A stretch of 64,000 nt of DNA from the NCBI RefSeq assembly GCF_023278565.1, contig NC_064673.1:2356001-2420000 (forward strand), in the 5' to 3' direction. Position numbers and translations under genes: made by a program. How positions within the stretch are numbered: the first letter of the stretch is position 1; each line of letters starts with the position of its first letter. Below the pieces are notes generated by a model. That model worked only from the letters and a program-made list of their open reading frames with translations, was not told where the DNA came from and did no database searches. This DNA comes from Colletotrichum lupini (Eukaryota > Ascomycota > Sordariomycetes > Glomerellales > Glomerellaceae). Below are positions 12,625 through 22,900 of this stretch, one piece after another.

Positions 12625-12627
12625 CTA

Positions 12628-13313
12628 CCCCAGATTCCAGGTGAGGGGCCGCCCGGGGTTTACGGGATGTGATGCAGGGGCTGCTTGGGCACAGGTCGCT
12701 TCAACGGGAACTAGACCGGCAACGCATTCCTCATGGGGTAATCAAAATCGACCCTCTTTTACATGTATCATCTACCTTGGACCTAGTACACTTTCAAACA
12801 AGTTATTCAATTTCAGCCATCTGTGATGCTCCGGTCTTCTCCTGACACTCTCTCAGCATCTGCAAGCCTGCATGGCACGCCTCAATATGAAAAGGTATTG
12901 ATAGTATGCAGCTGCTGACTGGAAATGCCATTATATGGGAATATGTCGAGATGATTGCTGAGAACCTCTGAGCTTTAAAGTTTCTGAGATGGCCACACTA
13001 GGTACTCCGTACTTAGAACTCAGTATCTGTGTGGGGACGGTCAACCACGGCGTTCCGAATTGCCGTCCTTGGGGGCACATTGACTAGGCACGTGCGGTCA
13101 AGTGAAGAACCTTGGACAAGAGTTCAGCCGGATGAAGATCACCGCGGTGGACGTCGGCATAGTGAGAGCGGTCGACAATATTCTCGCCAGATCGAGGTGC
13201 TAATTTACAAAAAGCCCAAAGTCATCTGAGGGAAACATTGTCGTCATTCTGAGCTGTGTGACTTTCAACCAAAGATTTGCTAGTCGGAATCGAATTATTC
13301 AATCGCGTTAACC
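12628..13313. other. Intergenic gap upstream of the second monooxygenase
   Basis: 686 bases of normal composition between the transposon and the next start codon. It should hold the promoter of the monooxygenase. No coding exon is supported. Confidence 0.5.
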
Positions 13314-15334
13314 ATGAGCTCGACAATTGTACGTCGAATTTTGTTGCTCAACTGCCTGGTTCGACGTTTTTATGACTGATTATTTCGCAGGTAATTGAGC
13401 ACCACGTACCAGTCTTGGTCGTTGGCGCTGGTCCCGCTGGGTTGCTTCTGGCACTGCAGTTGGCGAAGAATGGTGTCCAAAGCTTGATAGCTGAACGAAA
13501 CCTAGATTCAACGAAACGGCCAAAAATGGATATCACTAATTGTCGAAGCATGGAGCTGCTTAGAAGACTCGGGATTGCCGATGACTTGCGGGCTCAAGGC
13601 GTCCCACAACACTACTCTTTCGACGTTCTCTTCAGTACGGGCCTCTCAGAAAATGGAGAGCTCATTGACAAATGGGTAAGCTTATGCTTGCCCCGATACC
13701 CCTGCTAGATCAATGGCTTTGTAATTCTCATGAGAAAGTAGAACCTTCCTTCGCCAGACGAATGGCGCCAGCGCATCCATGCTTGCAATGATGGTTCCAT
13801 GCCAAGGGAGCCATACCAGCGCTGCAGTCAGGCTATTTTCGAAGCCTGGCTGAAGCGTCGCATAGAGTCCGAAGAGCTAGTCGAAGATCACTTCGGCCTC
13901 AAGTTCGAAAGTTGTGCAGAAACCTCCGACGGGGTTAAATCGGAACTCGTCAACACCGTCACTGGAGAGCGGCATATGGTCACCAGTCAGTATCTGGTCG
14001 GCTGTGACGGCGCTGGCAGTAGCGTCCGTCGGCAACTTTACATCAAGATGATTGGTGGTCCTGTGTGAGTTAGCATGGTTTTCCATCGAAGACTAGCAAC
14101 TTGAGTCTCTAATGTGATATTGTCCAGACCTTCTGCGATGTATCTCATTCACTTCAAGTCACGAGATCTCACGGCATTGCACAAGCAAGGCCAATTCTGG
14201 CACATTTTCTTCACCAGCGGCAGCGTCATAATATCTCAAGACGAAGTTGATACATGGACAATCCATATTCCCATATCTCTCGACACTGATTGGAAGTCCC
14301 TTGATCCAACAGAGTCCATATACCGAGGGCTGGGCGGGTCTTTGGCTCCTTATCCCATCAAGGTGGACGAAATCCTCGTTTGCAGCTCGTGGCGCCCAAA
14401 CATCGCTATTGCCGAACACTTTGCTTCTGAAAGTTTCAGAGTGTTCTTAGCCGGCGATGCAGCTCATCAAAATATTCCCACTGGTGGATACGGCATGAAC
14501 ACGGCTGTTGGCGACGTCTTTGATTTAGGATGGAAACTATCGGCTGTTCTTAATGGCTGGGGAGGGCAAGAATTGCTCCGCTCCTATGAAGTCGAACGAA
14601 AACCGGTTGCAATTCGCAACATCGAACGGTCTGGTCAACATTTTCAAGTTCACCAGACTTACGTCAAGTGGGTGGCCGACGGAGGCTCAGATGTCCTTTT
14701 CAATAGGGAGGAGCGTAGACTTCTGTTTAACCGCATAAAGGCACATACCGAGACCCACCAAGGTGAGAACAAGGACCACGGAATCGAAATGGGATATCGG
14801 TACAACGCATCGCCTGTCATCCTCCAGAACGAAGCTGGAGAAGGAGGACAGGAGCCTTCATGGGATCCGCAAACATTTGTGCCATCCTCATGGCCTGGTG
14901 GGCGTGCTCCTCATGTCTATCTTCGGGATGGCAAAACCAGCATTTTCGACCTGTTTGGAGTAGGATTTTCAATCATTGACTTCACACAAGCTGGGACCTG
15001 GAGTCAAGAGTTTGAGGCAGCAGCTGGAATGCTCAATATTCCGCTGACGAAGGTTTATTTGCCCGGAGAGATCCAGGCTAGGAAGGTGTGGGGTAGAGAT
15101 GCGGTTCTCGTCCGTCCTGATGACCACATAGCTTGGAGGTCACCACTCGACGGGAAGAGACCGGATATTAGAGCAGTCTTAGAAATTGCATCAGGGAGAC
15201 AACGGCAGACACCTTTGAAGAAAGACTGCAAATCTTCTCATGCGTTGGAGGGTATCAAGCAGCACGGATTTACATCAACCTTGGGCAACGTCGCAGACAA
15301 CAGAACTGACCTCCTTGCCCCGTTTCAGCGCTAA
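13314..15334 (+). CDS. FAD-dependent monooxygenase of the phenol hydroxylase / MhpA type
   Basis: Single-component flavoprotein hydroxylase of phenolic rings, able to supply the diol cleaved by the neighbouring extradiol dioxygenase. Four exons (13314-13328, 13391-13675, 13742-14064, 14128-15334) give 609 residues with consistent phases. The first exon is only 15 nt (MSSTI). The FAD-binding Rossmann motif GAGPAG is at residues 17-22, with ERN at the end of the second strand. YLVGCDGAGSSVRR is the conserved DG motif. FLAGDAAHQNIPTGGYGMN near residue 313 is the second FAD motif, and DLGWKLSAVLNGW follows. The C-terminal 150-200 residues match the thioredoxin-like dimerisation region of phenol hydroxylases (VLVRPDDHIAWR). 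It is separated from the rest of the cluster by the transposon but itself looks intact. Confidence 0.9.
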
Positions 15335-15766
15335 AATATTGCTAGACTCCCAGAATTCCGTAGCAAACCACTCTATTACTAGGTTTATGTCTCAATTGCC
15401 GTGAGAGCGATCAACATAATCGCATCATGAGCCTTGTGAAAACAGCAAGCGCTCCTCTACGTGTCTGTTCGTCAAAGAAATGCCATCCCAGTACCACAAT
15501 GGTTTTCTTCATCCTTTCTTCGTTCAGCGCTCCCGTATTCATCCCTGAAGTGATCCAAGCAACGCCAACTCCCTTGTGTAAAATATGCTGTCATGACCGG
15601 TAACAAAGAAGTGCATCTCGCTATACCCATCAAATAACGTTGGCAGAACGCAGAAGTGTGAAATACAATCTTTTCCCAGCGTTGTGCAAAAGTCCGCTAT
15701 GAAAGACACCATCTACTGCCTGCCAAACTGTCAATACCGATCTGCTAGATATATGCTTCCAAGAAC
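15335..15766. other. Convergent intergenic region
   Basis: 432 bases between the 3' ends of two convergent genes. I see nothing beyond the expected 3' untranslated sequences. Confidence 0.5.
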
Positions 15767-16335
15767 TCACTTGCGACCCGACGATCTAAACGACACAGTG
15801 AACTCAGAGCCATCCTTCAAGTGAGTGACTTCGTGCGTGAGGTCGTCAACTTGCTTCATTGTGGTCTCCAATTTCTGCACAGTCTCGACAATGGTTTGCT
15901 GATGAAGATCAAGTCGGTGGCAGGAATTGGAAAGATTAGTACCCATCGGCGTGTTCTCCTGGAGGTTCTTGTAGTGCGCCTCCATCGCGCGGAATTCCTG
16001 GGTCTCAGAAAGCAGGTGGTCGAGCTTGAGATGGATATCGCCCAGGGATTTATCAATTCCGCTGCGCCATTTGCGAAACTCCTCCACTTCGGGATTGGCA
16101 GTAGGAGATGCCGGAGCCTTCGATATGTTCTCTGCCAATCGGACGTCAGGCCACTGGACCCTGCTCGTTTGTACCTAGAGTGACACGTCATAAGTATCGC
16201 GCCACTCGAACAACAGAGCTCATTAAATACCAGAGGAGGGATAGATCGAGCTCCTGGAAATTGTCCCGGCATCTTGGGCCAGTCTCCCATTGCGGCCTCC
16301 CGCTGCCGCTTGTTGTTGGAGACTTGGCGGTCCAT
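15767..16335 (-). CDS. Small hypothetical coiled-coil protein
   Basis: Two exons, 16335-16231 and 16174-15767, joined in phase 0 by a GTATTT...TCTAG intron, give 170 residues. The start reads MDRQVSNNKRQREAAMGDW. From about residue 60 the sequence is a charged heptad-like helix (EVEEFRKWRSGIDKSLGDI, LKLDHLLSETQEFRAMEAHY, IVETVQKLETTMKQVDDLT), which indicates a coiled coil. There is no signal peptide, membrane segment or known catalytic motif. An alternative last intron with donor GTGAGT at the terminal lysine would add a single residue. I do not recognise the family; such proteins are often structural or scaffold partners, but no function can be assigned. Confidence 0.6.
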
Positions 16336-19300
16336 CGCTCTTGATGCGGTCGCAAACGACCTCGGACCTGCCGGTGAATGCTTCGCGTCGAGTATGATAC
16401 TTCTTAGTGTACAGGATTCGTGCAGAGTTAACCAGTCTCGCGTGTCGTGCAGTTGATAATGATGAGTCGACAGAAACTTTTTGCTATTTCGCGGGAAAGG
16501 TTCAGTATGGATTTGGTAGGAAGGATCGTGAGGATGGAAGGAATGGAGAAAATTGAGTTGAGGAAAGGAAAGATTGCTTCTTGGACAAGCCGGGTGTGGT
16601 TGTCTTAATTACTAGAGCCGGCTTCACCTCCCACCTCGCAACCCAGAGATGGATACACGTCTGGCAGGTGCGGCACCCGCATCATTGAATATCTATAAGA
16701 TGCGTGTCCCACTGAGTCCTGAGTCCTACTTTCCCACTCATTTCACCTTTCTTCTTTGTGTATCTCATGATCGTACTCAGCCTGCGCAAAGGTGAAGTCA
16801 ATGGTGGAGTGAGGCCTCACCAAGGCCCCACAATTGCCCCTTTGGACCAAGACGGCGAAGCGAAGTTCAGACGAACAAACGGCAACTTCCTTTGCTGCCT
16901 ACGGAGACAGACGGGCCGTAAACGTAAACATAATGCTCCGTTTAGCCGCTGGGTGTTCACCTTACTTTGGATATCTCCATTAAGTTTGATTCGAGACCTC
17001 GTACTTGACTGCAACAGGGTCCGATGTCTGTGTCACAGCCCGCCATCACAGTCTGACTCATTGTTGCAACAAGTGGAAGAAGAAATAGTCTCGAATCACA
17101 AACAAGTCGGAGATATCCCGCCTCGGCTAGTTTGACACCTTTGAGAAATCGTTCACTCGTCTTGGAAGCATAAATGAAGACCACTGATGACGTCTATTGA
17201 AACAATCACAGGAAGATTGTTCCTAACGACACCGGCCGGAACCCCAGACACGCCCGCTACAACATATAATTGAGGTTTATATATCCTCTGAGGCCAAGTT
17301 TACCCCGTGAAGTGATTGATGAATGTTGCCGTATCCAACAAAAAGGAACTAAGCGAGCCATACTCGAGTCAAGCTGAACTCTCGAACCAGGCTGGGCTTG
17401 ACTGTCGCTTGTCAGGTCGTCCGAATTGGGATGTCTGCTCATGCACGGACAAAGTTGACTTTGCCAGCAAAAGCTTGCCAGACCAACGGTCAATGCCGTT
17501 GAAATCTCTCCACTTTCCGATTCATCAGAAGCTTGAAATCTCAAGAAGCCCAACTTGGGACCTGATTGGAGCTCTGGAAAACCGGCTGTTCAGCTTGTTT
17601 TTCGGGAGGCAACCGCCGAGAATCTAATTCGTGATAGCCTTAATCAGTAATCTTAAATTTCAAAAGATTTAGTTAAATCTTCTTTTGAGCTTGATTCTAA
17701 TCTTTAGACTGCGACCCTGAAGGAAAATTATTTGTTCTTCTTTCGAATGCCTCCAGCCAGGGGCTTACTGTTACATTCCGTTTATCCGCCTGCGTGCACT
17801 GGCGTACTCATCGGAAAATGACTGGGACATCGCCATCCCATAAAGTTCCGCATGCCCTACGATGACCCCTGTGAAGATGATTCAGGTTGTGAGCACTATC
17901 AGTAGGGCTGCCAGGTCAGGAGCCGGAGAGGTGGATACGACACCCTTCTTGAGGTGCCTTTGGTCTCAACAAATGTATGTTCAACTCGGTTTACGAGGAC
18001 CGCCAATCCACCACCCACACCATCTGTTGACCTGCTGTGGCTTTTTGTCGTCGCCAAGGCTGTCTACCCGCCCTGGCTATGCTCTTGGCGCGTGCTATGA
18101 GCTGCAGATATCTCACGAACACTCCCGCAGATGAGCCTCACCACACCAAGCATTGCAAATGGGGGCTTGCTGCTACTTGGCAGCGCTTGGCGCTTGGTTC
18201 TGGGCTTTCCATAAATAATCCTCCAAGCGCAAGTTCGCAGCAGATTTGCAAACGCCTGCACACAGCCACTCTAAGTTGTTCGTGCCACTGTGCTCCATGA
18301 CTAATCTATCTTGTCTAATCTGCCTCTTGGTCTCAAAACATCTCGCTATCCTCTGGGTACGACTTCATTGTCTCTGGTATCATTTTGCCTTTGTTGATCA
18401 CCCGGAGCCGAGATGAGAGAGTTGCCCCTGTGTTTACACTGGCTTAGTCTTTCGGCACCGGCTAGCCATTTCCCTGACCTTGAAATGGGCTGCCTACCTG
18501 CCACCTTGGAGGCTCGCGGATCCAGCCGACAGCGATTGCGAAGGCATGAATGGAAAAGATCAGACACAATTGCTCCCCTCCCTCAATAGCAGCCTGAATG
18601 TTGGCCCAACGCCCGTTTGTTGCCTTGATTCGGGGAGGGAAAGTGTGGTCCAAAGCACAAAACCGAGTTCGTGCCGTGCGTAGCCCGCGCGCGCGTCGGT
18701 TGGTGTTGGCCGACCTGGACTAGGCGCAGCAGGGATCCGTGTGGAGGAGAGACTAGTAAATAATGTCCGAACACCAAAACAAAATCCCACTTGTAGCCGC
18801 AAAGCTTTGACTTGCTGGAGAGTGACATGTTCACAGCTGGAAACAAACTAGGTTGCCCTTGGTTAGGGCGGCTGGGCCTTCTCAGGTGGGAATGGTGGTG
18901 AGTTTGCTGATATGACAGAGAGGGACTTATTCTCTGCTCTACAAGAGCGAGGAAGGCATCGTAGTAAAGCCAAAGTTGTGGTATCCTCGGATAAGGAGGG
19001 CGGGAATTTGAGATGACGCACACCTTTAGGGCTACTCAATGTTCGGCTCTCCCCCTTGCTTGTCTCGGCGAAGAGAGTCAAAATTGCGCCAGTTTGTAAC
19101 TCCCATGAAGCTCCCATGATGGAGATCAATCATCAATCAAAGTGGATTCAAGTCCAGCGGGTCCGATGATGTAGTAAAACACCGTCGTATTACACGCACT
19201 TTAATGACTCTTCATGAGAGGGTCTCGGGAGCGAGGCGACGGCCGAAAGGTTAAACGGCGTAGTGCCGGTAACGGGTCCGCGGGTGGACGCCAACGGTGC

Positions 19301-20190
19301 AATGGTTAGTAAAGAGCTAAACTGCGACCAGATGGAGCTTTTATTACCGCTCAACCGGGAAATTGGAAGTTGTAATGTGGTCGTAGTACTCGGGGACCTC
19401 CTTGCAGGTGATGCCGTCCGGCCCTGCTGCGTCTGTCCTGGCGTGACTTCACGGACCAGGCCCACAGAGAAAGCAGTGAAAGTTGGAAGAGAGAGTGAGT
19501 GTTTGTGTGTTCCAAAGGCAAGTCGAGAGAGGTAGGGGGGGTTCAAGGTTTGTTTCACCCCCGGACAGAGTTCGCCGCTCGCGGCCAATCCCCGCCGACG
19601 GCCATCCCCCATCAACGACTGTCCTAAACTTCTGGACGACAGCTTATCAACCGGACTCAAGGCAATGCGTGTCTCAGGAAGGCCGCTGTAAATTCGGCCT
19701 ACTCGATGGTGAAAGGCAAGTACAGCCCGTCTTGAATGGACGCGGGGACGTACGTCGTCTGAATTGTTGTGCCCCGTGCATGCCGAGAGCGACATCGAGA
19801 TCAGTGTCTTGAAGCCTTCCAGCTCAGCACTCGCCAGCAATTCGCAGCTTGGTACCCCCTTGTATTCGAGGCGTACGAAGGACAGAAGCTTTGGATGTCT
19901 CCCCGTATGTCGTCTCTTCCCTCCAATACGCACGCACTGAAACGACGTGGGCTAACCATCAATGCTCAGACCGCCAGAGGGGTTGGGCTCTGCAAGGCAC
20001 GGTCGAAGCTAGAAGATGGTGAGGGATCATGACGTTCCGGGAGAAGGAAAACGAGGCGTAAATAAGAGTCATCGTGCTCCCGTACTTCTGCTCAGTTGTT
20101 CGTCCCGAGCGTGACTCTCTACTTCAAGGGCGTGCCAAGCAACCATGGGATAAGGGACCCTGATCACGAAACCACACTCAACAACTCAAC
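16336..20190. other. Long gap without a supported gene
   Basis: 3.9 kb of ordinary base composition. Open frames occur, the longest on the minus strand at 19190-19933 (247 codons), but they are low-complexity Ser/Arg/Leu-rich and lack domains or convincing splice partners. The right end should hold the promoter and leader of the membrane protein that starts at 20191. Non-coding transcripts cannot be excluded. Confidence 0.4.
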
Positions 20191-21300
20191 ATGAACACCT
20201 TCAACCCTCGTCGGGTCTCGTACCTCAGGCCGCCTACCACGGTCATTGAGGTTCGCGAGTCCTGGGCGTCGCCATACCCATCGCTCAGCTCCATCGGATA
20301 CCCCCCTTCAGAAAGATCGGCCGACGAGAGGTTCGCATCTGCTGTCTGGAAACGCACATTCAACCATGTCGACTACGCAGCGTACAAGGCAGCCTGTGAC
20401 GCTGAGAGAGAGGCGAAGCCAGAACGAGACCCCGATGTCTTCTCAACTACATCGAGTGGAACGCGTAAAGGTTTCTCAAGACTGGGTGCAATGCTCACCA
20501 TCTACCCCTATCGCGATATGGGATGGCTTGTTACCATGGTTTTCATCGGAGCCGGGATCTGCCTCTCACTGAACGGCATTTTCAGCCTCATTCATCTCCT
20601 CGACCCTAAGCTTGACTTTCCTGGACGCGACACAGGAGTACAGGTCACTGCTACCTTAGGCAGCGCTCTGCTCGCTCTCAGTGCCTTCATGGGTCTGCTT
20701 GCTGCATTCAACGTCGACAGAGGCACTCTGGACCCGAAGAAAGATGCACCCGATGCTTACAAGCCAGCGCTTCTGGGCAGCGAAGAATGGGTCTGGTGGC
20801 CCAGCTGGTACGAATTCCGCAACATCTTCTGGCCAAGCTCAGCTTTCCGCGCCGGTATCCTCCAACTACTCGCCGGCTCCTTCTTCACTATCGCCGCGAT
20901 CGCCATCCTACCTGGCGTCCTCGACCTCACACACCCCGACGCCTCCATCATCTTCGTATCTGCACCTCAACTTATTGGCGGCAGCCTTTTCGTGCTTGCC
21001 GGCCTACTCATGATCTTCTTGTCCCAGGACAAGTGGTACGTCCCGAAGCTGCTTGACGCTAGTTGGCAAAACGGATTCTGGAATTTGGTTGGCGCAAGTG
21101 GGTTTTTGGCTATCGGCGTTGTGACTTTGCTCGCAAAGACTGCCACTGTGGCGATTGCGTCACTATTTCTTATGAGCGGACTCGGGTTCTTGATTGCCAG
21201 TCTAATCCAGTGGTACATCATTATGGAGTTCTACCCGGTCGATCCTTACGTAAAGAATCCGACGCAGGTGGCAGAGATTCCTTCGCAATCAATCTATTAA
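20191..21300 (+). CDS. Multi-pass integral membrane protein, unknown function
   Basis: Single-exon gene of 369 residues with no intron needed. Residues 1-105 are hydrophilic and cytosol-like, rich in Arg, Ser and Asp. About six hydrophobic segments follow: roughly 112-134 (WLVTMVFIGAGICLSLNGIF), 150-172 (VTATLGSALLALSAFMGLLA), 222-242 (AGILQLLAGSFFTIAAIAIL), 253-275 (APQLIGGSLFVLAGLLMIFL), 295-315 (LVGASGFLAIGVVTLLAK) and 318-342. The short tail ends QSIY. There is no transporter signature I recognise. It resembles conserved fungal hypothetical membrane proteins. The start ATG is the first in frame and follows an AACTCAAC context. Plasma or organelle membrane cannot be decided. Confidence 0.8.
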   Translation: MNTFNPRRVSYLRPPTTVIEVRESWASPYPSLSSIGYPPSERSADERFASAVWKRTFNHVDYAAYKAACDAEREAKPERDPDVFSTTSSGTRKGFSRLGAMLTIYPYRDMGWLVTMVFIGAGICLSLNGIFSLIHLLDPKLDFPGRDTGVQVTATLGSALLALSAFMGLLAAFNVDRGTLDPKKDAPDAYKPALLGSEEWVWWPSWYEFRNIFWPSSAFRAGILQLLAGSFFTIAAIAILPGVLDLTHPDASIIFVSAPQLIGGSLFVLAGLLMIFLSQDKWYVPKLLDASWQNGFWNLVGASGFLAIGVVTLLAKTATVAIASLFLMSGLGFLIASLIQWYIIMEFYPVDPYVKNPTQVAEIPSQSIY

Positions 21301-21949
21301 CGACACTTTTATGAATTGGGAACAGGGGTTAACGGGGTTCAAGGTTGGGCTTTATACCAGACGTAAAACAGACTTTAGATACCGACTCAGATTATAATTG
21401 ATGATTTAATGACTTAACAGAAAGACCATCCTCTTATGCAGCGTGACTCGGACGACAAACATGAAGGTGTTCAAATCGTGGTCGGGGTCCGATGACGCGG
21501 TGGATTCTCGAAACTGGGCGAACATTTTGATGCAACGAAATCCAACTCCTCGCCATCTTGACTTTGACACTGAATTCAGAGAAAATGGTTTACAATAGCC
21601 ACAGTTTCTCCAATTCACATCCAAGTCCGTATGTGCACAGGCTTCTCACAGAATCCATGCAGTAAGAGGAACGGACGATCGGTTGACAGCAACGCATAAT
21701 GGATCTCCTGGTTATCCCCCACAAGTCATGAGACGGTCATTCGAAATCTGATCTTATGATCGGTAAACGGTCAATGTTTCTACGTAAACCCGTTCTTCGC
21801 CCCGTCCTACCTTCTTGCCAGGCCTTTACAAAATTATGCCATGACCAATTTCCGCCCTTCACTATGCCTGTCCTCTAGCAAAATTGCCATGGGCTTTGAA
21901 AAATGCTCTCATTCGCCGCAGGATCATCATAACACCCACGCGGGCCTCT
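21301..21949. other. Convergent intergenic region
   Basis: 649 bases between two convergent stop codons. No gene is supported; both 3' untranslated regions should lie here. Confidence 0.5.
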
Positions 21950-22900
21950 TTACTTTTGAGCTCTGCGAGCGGCAATGGTGTAGAAAAGGCTGCCATCGTA
22001 GATTCCTCGGATATCTTCCTTGTTCATCCTACCGTCTGCCGGCCAAAGCATAAGATATGTAGCAAACCCTGTTCGTTGGTTAGTATCGGGCAAGCGTCCA
22101 TGTGAAGTACCAGAAGCAGACTCACACTCAAAGAATGCACCGCCCCAACCAATTGGATCAGCAACGAGCCTCTGACCCTTCAGCATCGCGAAGACGTCCC
22201 AGATTGTCATGTAGTCTCTTCCCTCGGCGTACTTAGAAAAGATATCCTCAAACTTCTGCGGGTTGAATCGACCCTCGGTATCGTACGTGTTTGTGTCACT
22301 ACCGTGCTTGTCCTTGTGAACCCTGTCGAGGAAGATGCGGAAGAGAGGGTCTGGCAGATACCCGCTCACTGTCGGGTAAGAGAAGTTGCCATGGATGATG
22401 AAGACCGAAAGAACTGAGAGAATGACCCCGAATCCTAATGCGTAGAACCCCCAGAATGTATCATGGGGGTAGATCACTCCATCTTTGTCCTAATATTATC
22501 ATTCAGCCTTTTCTGTTCGACCGCGAGGGAGGGGAATCATTACACTATCGAAGAACTCGCAATGCTGTTGCAGCACTGTTTGATGACGATGCCTTTGCGC
22601 CCAACCATGTTCCGTCGTGCCGTTCGGCTTCTCGTAGGTCGCCGCAATATTGACCCTAGGAGTACCTACCAGTCTTTAGTGTCCTGCCCGCACGATATGT
22701 CGTGATGTCCCAATCATACCTGTGTGCGCCAGCTTCTGATCCTGCTCCGGTTGGAAGAAAGGTTTACGCTGCTGCGTAACCGGGACCTCCGGAATAGACC
22801 AAATCACTGGTTCTCCGAGCTTGTCAGCCTGCTTTTTAGGCTTTTGCGGTCTTTGCGGCTTCTCCATCTTCGTGTAGTTGTGATCTTCGAGAGTGGCCAT
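21950..22900 (-). CDS. Caleosin-family protein (heme peroxygenase, lipid-body associated)
   Basis: Caleosins are calcium-binding heme proteins of lipid droplets and membranes that oxygenate unsaturated fatty acids with hydroperoxides. Four exons (22900-22720, 22665-22544, 22489-22126, 22068-21950) give 261 residues with consistent phases. A Lys/Pro/Gln-rich start is followed by RVNIAATYEKPNGTTEHGW and LQQHCEFFDSDKDGVIYP, a canonical EF-hand (DSDKDG) with the upstream heme-ligand His of the family. Next come the hydrophobic hairpin (ALGFGVILSVLSVFIIHGNF) with its proline-containing turn and second conserved His, DKHGSDTNTYDTEGRF, and the C-terminal IYDGSLFYTIAAR. The intron at 22069-22125 restores the conserved FFEWFATYLMLW. 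Every family block is present. Lipid or oxylipin metabolism is the likely role. Confidence 0.92.

Larger units (their letters stand above)
7694..12627. mobile_element. DNA transposon with 34-bp TIRs, RIP-degraded interior
   Basis: The element runs from 7697 to 12624. Its ends are perfect 34-bp inverted repeats, 7697-7730 and 12591-12624, beginning CTACGGCAGACTGCAAGAGG. Both are flanked by CTA (7694-7696 and 12625-12627), a 3-bp target duplication; a TA duplication is less symmetric. The interior from about 7760 to 12545 is extremely AT-rich, packed with TA dinucleotides and stop codons on all frames, the hallmark of RIP. A lysine-rich trace ending in a stop near 8845-8930 on the plus strand may be the tail of a transposase, but this is weak. 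No superfamily can be assigned from the sequence; a 3-bp duplication would suit PIF-Harbinger or CACTA-like elements. It may be a composite of nested elements. Confidence 0.75.

Noticed and set aside
12548..12826. Open frame running across the right transposon end
   Set aside because: It starts in RIP-degraded DNA and reads through the inverted repeat into flanking sequence, so it is a chance frame.
19190..19933. 247-codon minus-strand open frame
   Set aside because: Low-complexity Ser/Arg/Leu composition in GC-rich DNA, overlaps equally long frames on the other strand, no domain and no splice partner.
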